NCBI GenBank assembly: GCA_023229795.1
Contig: JALNYP010000121.1
Coordinates: forward strand, 1 to 7,076
Reading direction: 5' to 3'
Source of the DNA: Syntrophobacterales bacterium
GTDB taxonomy: Bacteria > Desulfobacterota > Desulfobaccia > Desulfobaccales > 0-14-0-80-60-11
Length of the DNA: 7,076 nt
Shown here in pieces: positions 1 to 6,820 of this stretch (position 1 is its first letter; every line of letters starts with the position of its first letter). Below the pieces are notes generated by a model. It saw only the letters and a list, made by a program, of their open reading frames with translations. It was not told the origin of the DNA and made no database searches. The position numbers and the translations under genes were made by a program.

Positions 1-51
1 GAGTTCCTGACGTTCTTGCTCGGTTAAGGTCACACGATATCGTGGCTTCAT
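1..51 (-). CDS. IS630-family transposase, N-terminal end (partial)
   Basis: Reading the minus strand from ATG at 51-49 gives MKPRYRVTLTEQERQEL before the window ends. This short N-terminus, basic and then rich in Glu/Gln just before a helix, matches the start of the DNA-binding region of IS630-family transposases, which cut and paste DNA at TA dinucleotides. A good promoter lies just upstream at 83-110, and a purine-rich stretch (GGGGGAGGG on the minus strand, 60-68) gives a plausible ribosome binding site. The catalytic DDE domain lies outside the window. The right edge of the window carries the C-terminal end of an IS630 transposase in the same orientation. The two cannot be one uninterrupted gene, because the whole middle is missing. 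The family call rests on only 17 residues plus that context. Confidence 0.6.
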   Translation of the reverse strand, partial: MKPRYRVTLTEQERQEL

Positions 52-82
52 GGCAAATCCCTCCCCCAAGGAATTTGCCCTA

Positions 83-110
83 ATTATACCGCATTATACG
101 AAATTAGCAA
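83..110 (-). promoter_or_regulatory. Promoter for the left IS630 transposase
   Basis: On the minus strand a -35 box TTGCTA (110-105) is followed after 16 bp by a perfect -10 box TATAAT (88-83). It sits about 30 bp upstream of the transposase ATG at 51. The surrounding AT-rich stretch differs from the GC-rich DNA to its right. The outer end of the IS element probably lies inside or next to this promoter, so the -35 box may come from the flanking DNA, but I cannot fix the boundary. Confidence 0.55.
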
Positions 111-395
111 TGTTACATGGTACTAGTGTTTACCTAACCCTTTCCTCTGGCACACCATTATCGAGCGGTGCTGGCATCGAGAAGGTCTGCGGCAATGGGC
201 CCGTCTTGATTGCCGCGCGAGCCATGCGCTAAGGCTGGGACGTAACTCGCACGGAACTGGAAATGCTCCGCGCTGACCGGCCGAAGGCCCCCGCCGCCCA
301 CGACGGTGGATGAAACCAACGACCAGGGCAGTATCCCAGCGTAGCCCTGATCGGGGCGGGCGCGACCACGAAAACCCGAAAAGCCTGCTACGGTG
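111..395. other. Stretch without a recognisable gene
   Basis: Between the left IS630 promoter and the operon promoter I see no coding region I can support. Open frames on both strands are short, rich in Arg, Pro and Gly, lack good ribosome binding sites, and look like chance frames in GC-rich DNA. A degraded remnant of an older gene is possible, but I do not recognise one. No tRNA, CRISPR array or clear repeat was seen. Confidence 0.5.
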
Positions 396-423
396 TTGAC
401 GGGCTCGCTCCCTGTGGTATATT
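396..423 (+). promoter_or_regulatory. Promoter of the hydrolase-cyclase operon
   Basis: A sigma70-type pair is visible: -35 TTGACG (396-401), a 16-bp spacer, and -10 TATATT (418-423). Transcription would begin near 430, leaving a leader of about 180 nt before the ATG at 613. No other candidate of this quality precedes the gene. The cyclase gene downstream has only a 47-nt gap before it and no promoter I can see there, so this promoter probably drives both genes. Confidence 0.55.
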
Positions 424-482
424 GTCAAAAGGTCCTGGGGCGGCGGACATTAGCGGGTTCGGTCGTTGCTGTCGCCAGATCC

Positions 483-556
483 GGGGCCTTGGGTGCCTGT
501 TCAGGCCCCTCTCCCCGGGCTCTTGCTTGGCCTTGGCAGCCGTCTCGGCTCGCCAA
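483..556 (+). promoter_or_regulatory. Structured leader: two hairpins before the hydrolase gene
   Basis: Two inverted repeats lie in the predicted leader. The first pairs GGGGCCT (483-489) with AGGCCCC (503-509), seven perfect base pairs around a 13-nt loop. The second pairs TTGGC (533-537) with GCCAA (552-556) and AGCCG (538-542) with CGGCT (546-550), giving ten base pairs interrupted by one bulged C (551) around a TCT loop. Neither is followed by a run of T, so they are not standard terminators. They could be regulatory or simply products of GC-rich sequence. No known riboswitch was recognised. Confidence 0.35.
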
Positions 557-612
557 ACCAGCCTCCAGAGGGCAGGTTCTACCCTTGACCCCTTTCACCC
601 GGAGATTCACCC

Positions 613-1758
613 ATGCGGTTCGTCGGATCATTTTTCCTCTCAGTTAAAGCCATGGATCCAGGAATCGGGCTGTGTTTTCGGGCCGGGGTGCTTTGTATCG
701 GGATGATATGGCTCTCGGGGTGCGCGCTCACCACCGCCCGCTCGAGCACCTTGTCGGCAATTTCCAATCCTGCTGCTCCGCACCACACGGATTATCTGGA
801 ATATCAGCAAGGGCGCCTCACGAAAGCGCAACTGATGGACCGCCTGCCCCATATTGCGATAGTCGGCGACAGTCTGAGCCGGGATTTTTATGTGTCCTCC
901 CTCCCCAGCTGCGTATGGCGTTCCAAGATGAACCATCGTTGCGACTGGTTTCTCGACACCGACCCGTTCGCCGACAGCATATACAGCGTTTATGAGCGAC
1001 TTGCCCAGGAAACGCCTTTGGTGGCCTGTGAATACTCGAGCGTGGGAGGCAGGGTTGATTCAGGCGGAGGCCGGAACCGCTTTCTCGGGTCCTGGCTTCC
1101 CCTCAGTTTCTCCCAACAGGTGGATTTGATTTTAGAGGAGAAACGGTTCCCGGATTTGGTGTTGCTCTGGATCGGGCACAACAACTTGCACTGGGAGTGG
1201 TTTGTGGATCCCCGCCAGCCGGAGGAGATCGAAACCGGGCTGCAAAAAATGGCCGCCAATTTTCGCCAGGACTATGAGCGACAGCTTGGCCGCCTGGTGG
1301 AACGGGCGCAGGAGCAAAAACAGCGGCGGGCTTTCATCATATTCGGCCTCGTAAATTTCAAGAGTTTTTTCGAAGCCAGGGACGCGGCGGAACAACTCCG
1401 GAAAGAGAATCCGGAGCTATATCCCTATTTTGAGGTGGATTATAAGCACTATGAGACCATGAAACCGGAGTATCGTGGAAACATGATGAAGCTCGCCCTG
1501 ATGATTAACGAGGAACTACGCGCCATGGTGGGCGAGTTCAACAGGGAATTGGGCGGCAATTCACAGGTGCGCCTCGAGTACTCGGACGCGCTGGCGACGG
1601 CTGATCTCAGCGACGTGAAATGTATTCACCGAATCGACGCCTGGCATCCTTCTGTCAAAGGACACAACGTGCTCGCCGCGGCAGCGTTTGGCGCCCTGGG
1701 CCCCAGTCTGAATTTCCTTGGAATCGTGCCGCTCCAGAAAAATGCTGCTGCAAAGTAA
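613..1758 (+). CDS. SGNH/GDSL-family hydrolase lipoprotein
   Basis: This 381-residue protein is probably an esterase- or acyltransferase-like SGNH hydrolase anchored in the envelope. A hydrophobic segment (about residues 20-36) ends in the lipobox L34-S35-G36-C37, with Ala after the Cys, which favours outer-membrane sorting. The SGNH signature is complete by eye: block I GDSLS with nucleophile S87, a block II glycine in SSVGG (142-146), block III GHNN with N190, and block V D342-A-W-H345. Four cysteines in the mature part (100, 110, 139, 337) would suit a periplasmic fold with disulfides. The start is set by GGAG at 601-604, 8 nt before ATG 613; a later ATG at 652 has no good ribosome binding site. 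The substrate is unknown: lipids, glycans or peptidoglycan acyl groups are all possible. It lies 47 nt upstream of the cyclase gene, probably in the same transcript. Confidence 0.85.
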   Translation: MRFVGSFFLSVKAMDPGIGLCFRAGVLCIGMIWLSGCALTTARSSTLSAISNPAAPHHTDYLEYQQGRLTKAQLMDRLPHIAIVGDSLSRDFYVSSLPSCVWRSKMNHRCDWFLDTDPFADSIYSVYERLAQETPLVACEYSSVGGRVDSGGGRNRFLGSWLPLSFSQQVDLILEEKRFPDLVLLWIGHNNLHWEWFVDPRQPEEIETGLQKMAANFRQDYERQLGRLVERAQEQKQRRAFIIFGLVNFKSFFEARDAAEQLRKENPELYPYFEVDYKHYETMKPEYRGNMMKLALMINEELRAMVGEFNRELGGNSQVRLEYSDALATADLSDVKCIHRIDAWHPSVKGHNVLAAAAFGALGPSLNFLGIVPLQKNAAAK

Positions 1759-1796
1759 GACCATCAACCGAAGATTTTTTATGGTCCGTCAATAAC

Positions 1797-1808
1797 GAGG
1801 TACCCTTG
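1797..1808 (+). promoter_or_regulatory. Ribosome binding site and TTG start of the cyclase gene
   Basis: GAGG at 1797-1800 lies 5 nt before TTG 1806-1808. The frame is open back to an ATG at 1620, inside the hydrolase gene, but the upstream residues are Cys/Arg-rich, look non-coding, and would overlap the neighbour by about 139 nt. From the TTG the protein begins MPSIEEQIAQL, the kind of N-terminus seen in this cyclase family. A TTG start may lower translation relative to the hydrolase. Confidence 0.65.
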
Positions 1809-4800
1809 CCTTCCATCGAGGAACAGATTGCCCAGCTTCGTTCAGCCATAAGCGCCCAGGAGTCGCTTAGGTCCACCCTTGGCGATGGCGTGGTTGAGGT
1901 CACCATCAAGGCTCTGCGCTCGCAGATTGACGCCCTGCTCGCCGAGCAGAAAGAGGCAGCCCAGCCGCAATCAGGGCCGTCACCGGAGGCCCTGCTCGCG
2001 CAGCTACAGAGCTATGTCCCGAAGCAATTAGCTGACAAGACACGCGCGGCAGGGCAAATCGAGGGTGAACGCAGGCAGGTCACGGTCGTTTTTGCGGACA
2101 TTTCCGGTTTTACGGCTCTCTCTGAACGGCTCGACGCCGAGGACGTTGCCGGCCTCGTCAACGACTGTCTCAAGGAACTCGCCCAGGCAGTTTACCAATA
2201 TGAAGGCATGGTCGACAAGTTTATCGGGGACTGCATCATGGCCGTCTTCGGCGCTCCGATCGCACTGGAAGATGACGCGGAACACGCTCTGCGCGCCACC
2301 ATTGCCATGCGCGAAAATCTCCAGAAATTCAACCGCCGCTGGATCGAGAAACTGGGCCAACCCCTGAACGTGCACATCGGGGTCAACACGGGAATGGTGA
2401 TTGCAGGGAACATCGGCAACGACCTGCGGATGAGCTACACCGTGATGGGCGATACCGTTAATGTTGCGGCACGGCTGGAAGACGCAGCGAAAGGGGGCCA
2501 GATTTTCGTGAGCCGCAACACCTACCGTCTGACCCGCGGCGCCTTTGCCTTCCAGGAAATGGACCCCATCAAAGTCAAAGGCAAACGAGACCCGTTGACG
2601 GTTTATGAGCTCCTCCATGCGAAACTGCAGCCGGACAAGTCCCGCGGGGTCGAAGGATTATCCTCCCCTCTCGTCGGCCGCGAGGCGCAGCGCCAAGCGC
2701 TGGTCGAATGCCTTGAAAAACTCCAAACCGGCAAGGGGCATATTGCCGCGATTCTTGGCGAGGCCGGGATCGGCAAGAGCCGCCTGCTCGCCGAAATCCG
2801 CCGGCGTGAAGGGAAGGACCTGACCTGGCTTGAAGGGCGTTCTTTTGCCTTCAGCCGGTCCCTCGGTTACGGAGCGTTTTTGGACCTCTTGCGCCGTTAT
2901 GCCGGTATCGCCGACGAAGACGCGGAAGCCGAAGCCGCCGCCAGCCTGAAAGCGCGGCTGAACGGCATTTTGCCGGGCGATGTGGAGATTTATGCCGTAC
3001 TGGCGCAACTGCTTGCAATGCGCCTCGACAGCAAGGAGACGGCTGCCGTCAGCGCCGTCACCGGTGAAGACTTTCGCAATCGTTTATTTGCCGGACTGGA
3101 GCGGCTGCTGCTCGCACTGGCGAAACAAAAGCCCGTTGTCGTGGTGCTGGAAGACTTGCATTGGGCCGATCATAGTTCACTGGAACTGCTGGAGCATCTC
3201 TTCCGACTGATTACTCAAGCCCCCATTGCCTTCGTATTGCTGAGCCGTCCGAAACAAGAATCATCTGGGAACTGGGAGAAACTTGGTCCCACGCTGGAGG
3301 GTTATCGGCCGTATCTTCTGGAAATCCCGCTCCAGCCATTATCCGGCGAGGCGAGCGGCGATCTGGTACGCGGACTTCTCGAAGGCAGCATGCTTCCCAA
3401 AAAACTATCGGAGGTCATTCGGAACAAGTCGGAGGGTAATCCTTTCTTTGTCGAGGAGGTCCTCAGGTCGCTGATTGAGCGCGGTGTTCTGGCGCGTGAA
3501 AATGGCGGCTGGAAAGTCACCCATCTGGTCGAAAACATCCAGGTGCCTGACTCGCTCCAGGGAGTGCTTCTTTCCCGTCTGGATCGCCTTCCCGAGGAAA
3601 CCAAAAGGGTGATCCAAAAGGCGGCTGTCATCGGACGCGTATTTCTGTTCCGGGTGCTCGAACACATGGCGCGCGAGGAAACCGAGTTGGAATCCCAAAT
3701 GACTTTGCTTGAAGACGCGGCCCTGGTCCGGGAGGGAGAGCGTGTTCCTGAAATTGAATATATCTTTGACCACGCCCTGACGCAGGAGATCGCCTATCAA
3801 ACGCTTCTGGCTCCATCGCGCAAACTTCTTCATCAAAAAGTTGGAGAAGCGATGGAAGCCATTTTTTCCGAGCGGATTGACCAGCACCGGGCTCTCCTGG
3901 CCTATCACTTCTTCAAGGGGGAAGACTGGGAAAGGGCATTCGGGTATTCTGTCAGCGAAGCGGACGCCGCGGTACAGCTCTACGCCTACGCCGAGGCTCG
4001 CGAACATTATCATCGCGCCTTGGACAGCCTCAAATATCTGCTCGATAATGACTCAAACCGTCAGAAGCAGGTAGACATCAGTGTCCGGCTGGTAAATGTC
4101 TCGCTCCAGTCTGAATCGCCAGAGAAAAACCTGGCGATTTTGGCGGAGGCCGAAAACATCGCCTCATCGCTGGCGGATGAAGCTCGCCTGGCGCGTGTCC
4201 ATCTCTGGGTCGGAAGGGTGCATTATCTGGCGGGACGATTGCGGGAGGCAATTTCGTATTTCCAAAAGGTGCTCGCGGTGGCTCCAAAATTTGGCGATCC
4301 CGAGTTGATGGCCCTGCCGGGGGCCGTCATCGGACGTGTTCTTATCCTTCAAGGCCAGTTTGTGAAGGCCCACCAACTATTGGAAAGGTCCGTACCCCTT
4401 CTCGAGGCCACAAAAAACCACCACGAGCTGTTGTTCGCCTGCCTGTACCGTGCGGTTTCCCTAGCCTGTCTTGGCGATTACCCCGCTGGGGCCGCTGAAC
4501 TCGACCAGGTCCTAAAAATGGCCCAGGCAAGCCGGAATCAAAACGCTGAAACCATGGTACACACAGCCCTGGCCATGATCCATGTCGTCGCCGGCAAATA
4601 CCATGAGGCCATGGGGGCGGCCCAGGCTGCGCTTGCGGTGGCGGAGAAGAGCGGCGACACGATGTTTCGTTACTCCAGCAATTCGTTCATGGCATGGTCG
4701 CTGACGGGGTTGGGAGAGCATCAGCGCGCCCTTGAACATTGGTCCGCCGCTCATAAGGCCGCCCAGTCTTTGGGCGGCCGCCTTCTGCTCGGTGAATGGC

Positions 4801-5222
4801 TGGCTGCCATCGAAAGCGACACCCTGCTTGGAGCAGGAGATATTCCTTCAGCCTTGAAAAAAGGAGAGGAAGCCCTGGCCATCGCCAAAGCGGCGGGCAG
4901 CCTCATTGCGGAGGCTTTGTCCGAAAGCGCCATCGGCAATGCCCTCGCGGCCGGCCCCACGCCAGACCATGAGAACGCCGAAGCTCATTTGGCCAGAAGC
5001 CTGTCGTTGCTGGAAAGTATAGGCGCCAAATTCGATCTGGCGCGCGTTTCGCTGGCGCTGGGTCGGGTCCGTCTCGAACGGAAAGATTGGGAGGGTGCGA
5101 CAACACTGCTGCGGCAGGCCTCCTCCCTCGCCTCCCAGTGCTCGCTTCAAATGGAGGAAGCAAAGGCACGGGACTTGTTGAAAGAGATCGAGACAGCCCG
5201 GGTTCAGGATTCGGCCAGGTGA
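1806..5222 (+). CDS. Class III adenylate cyclase fused to STAND-like ATPase and TPR domains
   Basis: This 1138-residue soluble protein has no membrane segment. A short coiled-coil-like N-terminus (1-50) precedes a class III nucleotide cyclase domain (about 90-240). All six key residues are present: metal-binding D98 (FADISGF) and D142 (KFIGD), adenine-selecting K138 and D216, and transition-state N219 and R223 (GDTVNVAAR). These predict ATP-to-cAMP conversion. LVGRE (289-293) opens an AAA_16/STAND-type ATPase domain with Walker A GEAGIGKS (318-325), Walker B VVVVLEDLHWAD (D450, ending at 455) and the GNPFF motif (544-548), then a winged-helix-like part (about 575-615). Helical repeats of TPR type fill about 690-1125. 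In relatives, the repeats and ATPase are thought to sense a ligand or partner and control the cyclase. It follows the SGNH lipoprotein gene by 47 nt. The reading frame is intact to TGA 5220-5222. The trigger and the cAMP target are not visible here. Confidence 0.9.
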   Translation: MPSIEEQIAQLRSAISAQESLRSTLGDGVVEVTIKALRSQIDALLAEQKEAAQPQSGPSPEALLAQLQSYVPKQLADKTRAAGQIEGERRQVTVVFADISGFTALSERLDAEDVAGLVNDCLKELAQAVYQYEGMVDKFIGDCIMAVFGAPIALEDDAEHALRATIAMRENLQKFNRRWIEKLGQPLNVHIGVNTGMVIAGNIGNDLRMSYTVMGDTVNVAARLEDAAKGGQIFVSRNTYRLTRGAFAFQEMDPIKVKGKRDPLTVYELLHAKLQPDKSRGVEGLSSPLVGREAQRQALVECLEKLQTGKGHIAAILGEAGIGKSRLLAEIRRREGKDLTWLEGRSFAFSRSLGYGAFLDLLRRYAGIADEDAEAEAAASLKARLNGILPGDVEIYAVLAQLLAMRLDSKETAAVSAVTGEDFRNRLFAGLERLLLALAKQKPVVVVLEDLHWADHSSLELLEHLFRLITQAPIAFVLLSRPKQESSGNWEKLGPTLEGYRPYLLEIPLQPLSGEASGDLVRGLLEGSMLPKKLSEVIRNKSEGNPFFVEEVLRSLIERGVLARENGGWKVTHLVENIQVPDSLQGVLLSRLDRLPEETKRVIQKAAVIGRVFLFRVLEHMAREETELESQMTLLEDAALVREGERVPEIEYIFDHALTQEIAYQTLLAPSRKLLHQKVGEAMEAIFSERIDQHRALLAYHFFKGEDWERAFGYSVSEADAAVQLYAYAEAREHYHRALDSLKYLLDNDSNRQKQVDISVRLVNVSLQSESPEKNLAILAEAENIASSLADEARLARVHLWVGRVHYLAGRLREAISYFQKVLAVAPKFGDPELMALPGAVIGRVLILQGQFVKAHQLLERSVPLLEATKNHHELLFACLYRAVSLACLGDYPAGAAELDQVLKMAQASRNQNAETMVHTALAMIHVVAGKYHEAMGAAQAALAVAEKSGDTMFRYSSNSFMAWSLTGLGEHQRALEHWSAAHKAAQSLGGRLLLGEWLAAIESDTLLGAGDIPSALKKGEEALAIAKAAGSLIAEALSESAIGNALAAGPTPDHENAEAHLARSLSLLESIGAKFDLARVSLALGRVRLERKDWEGATTLLRQASSLASQCSLQMEEAKARDLLKEIETARVQDSAR

Positions 5223-5334
5223 ACGAGGTTTTGAAACGGTTCGCCTGGCGCAAATCGCTGATATTTTCCGCAGTTTTTGCCCTCCTCCCCCCGAATAATT
5301 CGATCGCTGCGGGGCCGTAAGGACTTACGGGCCA
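5223..5334. other. Intergenic stretch after the cyclase gene with a hairpin
   Basis: No gene is supported here. An inverted repeat pairs CCGTAA (5315-5320) with TTACGG (5325-5330) around GGAC, and GG/CC outside it can add two more pairs past a mismatch. It lies about 90 nt past the cyclase stop and could help end the operon transcript, but no T run follows on either strand, so I do not call it an intrinsic terminator. Confidence 0.35.
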
Positions 5335-5363
5335 TTGTCCCTTAGAGCCGTTTCTGCTAGGAT
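5335..5363 (+). promoter_or_regulatory. Possible promoter for the interrupted gene
   Basis: TTGTCC (5335-5340), a 17-bp spacer and TAGGAT (5358-5363) make a moderate sigma70-type promoter pointing right. About 90 nt downstream is a ribosome binding site and ATG (5452) that run directly into the group II intron. The agreement of spacing, RBS and start codon supports a real gene start, but each box matches consensus only in part. Confidence 0.35.
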
Positions 5364-5443
5364 ATCCTGCCCTCTTGGTCTGAAGTATTCCTGCCATTCC
5401 CACCGGTAACCTGCCTTTCTTCTATCACCGGGGTTCGGGAAAA

Positions 5444-5480
5444 AGGAAGATATGAACTCACTCTGCGAAGACGATACTGT
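5444..5480 (+). pseudogene. Start of an unknown gene, cut off by the group II intron
   Basis: AGGA (5444-5447) lies 4 nt before ATG 5452, and the frame starts MNSLCEDDTV. After roughly nine or ten codons the sequence becomes the 3' end of the intron, which lies on the other strand. The open frame that continues through the intron to about 5688 is therefore not expected to be native protein. The rest of the original gene should lie beyond the far side of the intron, where an IS630 element now sits. Ten residues do not allow a family call, and the exact insertion point is uncertain by several bases. This could also be a chance ATG. Confidence 0.3.
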
Positions 5481-5489
5481 CGGGTCGGA

Positions 5490-5516
5490 GGAGGCGCCCC
5501 CTCGGGGCTGGCCTCC
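5490..5516 (-). ncRNA. Domain VI-like hairpin of the group II intron
   Basis: GGAGGC and GCCTCC (5490-5495 and 5511-5516) pair perfectly, with an inner CCCC/GGGG helix around a GAG loop on the minus strand. It lies 11 nt after domain V, where domain VI belongs. I could not point to the bulged branch-point adenosine with certainty. It has no T tail on either strand, so it is unlikely to be a terminator. Confidence 0.45.
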
Positions 5517-5527
5517 GTCCGCCGCCC

Positions 5528-5561
5528 GAACTGGACGTGCAGTTTTCCCGCATCCAGCTTT
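5528..5561 (-). ncRNA. Group II intron domain V
   Basis: On the minus strand this 34-nt segment folds as the catalytic core hairpin. An outer stem AGCTGGA (5559-5553) pairs with TCCAGTT (5535-5529). A two-base CG bulge on the 3' side separates it from an inner helix TGCGG/CTGCA closed by an A-rich loop beginning GAAA. The AGC at the stem base matches the catalytic triad of group II domain V, and 34 nt is the canonical length. It lies about 15 nt past the maturase stop codon, the usual place. Confidence 0.75.
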
Positions 5562-5576
5562 CACAAAGGCTGGACA

Positions 5577-6786
5577 TCATCCTGAGGCCAGAGAAGGAAT
5601 AAGTGAGATTAGATTTACCAGTCCCATCTCGCCATACAGCTTGGACTCCGGCAGGGTTTTCCAGCCACTGCAGCGCCACCGCTTGTAGCGCTGCGACCAT
5701 AGCCGGCGCACAATCCAACCATCGAGACGGTGGAAGAGCTTGCGGACGTGAGCCTTACAGTAATAAAGCCCCCATCCCCGGATGACCGGATTGACCTCCT
5801 CGATCAACTCCCTCGTGCTCAGAGGTGCTTTGCGTCGAGTACGGTTTCTTATCTGGTCTTTGAAGTGATCGATGGATTTCTGTCGCGGATAGGCATACAA
5901 ATTACCCGGGACGACCCCACTGCGAATCTTCTGCGCAGGGAGGTTCAGGGGGCGACTGCCGCGCTTTATCTTGAACCCCAGAAACTCAAAGCCATGGCGT
6001 ACATGGACGATTCGAATCTTCTCGGGGTGCAGAGCCACACCTAACTGCGTGAGAATCCGCGCCGCCGCCCTTCAAGGCAGCTTGAGCTTCCGTCTTGCTC
6101 TTGCAGGTGACCAACCGGTCGTCAGCATATCTCGTCAACCGATACACTTTGCGCCGCATCTCGCGGTCAAACGGAGTCAACAGGACATTGCTGAGCAACG
6201 GTGAAACCACCCCGCCTTGAGGAGTGCCTTGTGGGGTGGGAAGCAGCTTCCCATGCACCGAGCACCCGGCGGTGAGCATCTTCTCGATCAAGCACAGCAC
6301 GCGACTGTCCGATATCCTCTGATTCATCAGGGTCATAAGCTTTTCGTGATCCACCGACCCAAAGAAATCTTTCAGGTCGGCATCTACGATCCACTCATTC
6401 CCCTCTTTCACTTCTTTCCAGACCTTTCCCAGTGCATCCTTGGCCGATCTCCCCTTCCGGTACCCGAAGTTGGCCTCATCGAACACCAGCTCAAAGATCG
6501 GTTCCTGCCGGTTCAAGAGTGCCTGCTGACACACCCGATCATAGATCGTCGGTATCCCCAAGCTTCTAAACTTACCCGGCTGCCCGGCCTTTGGTATCAG
6601 ATGCTGTCGCACGGGTTGAGGTGCGTAGGTATCGGTTTTGAGTTCCTCATGGAGCCTGTCCAGATGCTCATCGGCCGACTCTTTAAACTCCTCGAGGCTC
6701 TGTCCGTCCACGCCACCACCACCCTTGTTCCGCCGCACCCTCTCCCAGGCCAGTTCCAAGTTCTTCCGTTTGTAAACCTTATCCAC
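5577..6786 (-). pseudogene. ltrA: Group II intron reverse transcriptase/maturase, frameshifted
   Basis: The gene encodes a reverse transcriptase and RNA-splicing maturase, in two frames. The 5' part (6786 down to about 6069) starts at GTG with MDKVYKRKNLELAW and carries the RT palm: motif A DADLKDFF (D137), GTPQGG (187-192), and the active site Y220-A-D-D223. The 3' part (about 6068 down to 5577) carries HGFEFLGFKIKRG and the maturase X/GIIM domain (NPVIRGWGLYY, then a basic KLFHRLDGW stretch), ending IPSLASG. One extra G in the run at 6068-6070 separates them; removing it joins AALK to AARILTQLGV seamlessly, giving about 402 residues. No HNH endonuclase domain follows. The residue after YADD is Arg, where Trp or Phe is usual. 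Family-like residues ARKVHSLVD continue upstream of GTG 6786 without an ATG, so the native start is lost. The symbol ltrA is used in the family sense only. Confidence 0.85.
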
Positions 6787-6820
6787 CAGAGAGTGGACCT
6801 TTCTTGCCCCTGTCGGGTTA

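Larger units (their letters stand above)
5470..6820 (-). mobile_element. Group II intron, 5'-truncated, with frameshifted maturase
   Basis: A retroelement of the group II type lies on the minus strand. Its maturase gene occupies most of the element, and downstream of the maturase stop (5577) come domain V (5528-5561) and a GC-rich hairpin fitting domain VI (5490-5516). The catalytic RNA domains I-III, normally several hundred nucleotides 5' of the gene, are missing: the maturase N-terminus instead runs within about 50 nt into the end of an IS630 transposase. The 3' boundary, about 5470-5480, is judged only from where the domain VI-like structure ends. The 5' boundary, about 6815-6822, is judged from a TA-rich spot (TTATAG, 6819-6824). 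Without its 5' half and with a broken maturase it should not splice or move on its own. Confidence 0.7.

Noticed and set aside
50..232. A 60-codon plus-strand open frame at the left edge
   Set aside because: It overlaps the transposase start and promoter on the other strand, lacks an RBS and resembles no protein I know.
1620..1805. Upstream ATG start for the cyclase gene inside the hydrolase gene
   Set aside because: The added 62 residues are Cys/Arg-rich and non-homologous in look, they overlap the hydrolase by about 139 nt, and a good RBS with a family-like N-terminus is found at TTG 1806.
2028..2618. A 196-codon open frame on the minus strand opposite the cyclase domain
   Set aside because: It is antisense to a well-supported catalytic domain in GC-rich DNA and shows no recognisable motif or ribosome binding site.
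3405..4013. A 202-codon minus-strand open frame
   Set aside because: It is a shadow of the cyclase/ATPase gene with no recognisable domain.
5490..5516. Intrinsic terminator for the cyclase operon
   Set aside because: The hairpin has no T run on either strand and its position 11 nt after domain V fits intron domain VI better.
6060..6075. Programmed frameshift in the maturase
   Set aside because: There is no slippery heptamer or family precedent that I know for group II maturases; a mutation or sequencing error is simpler.
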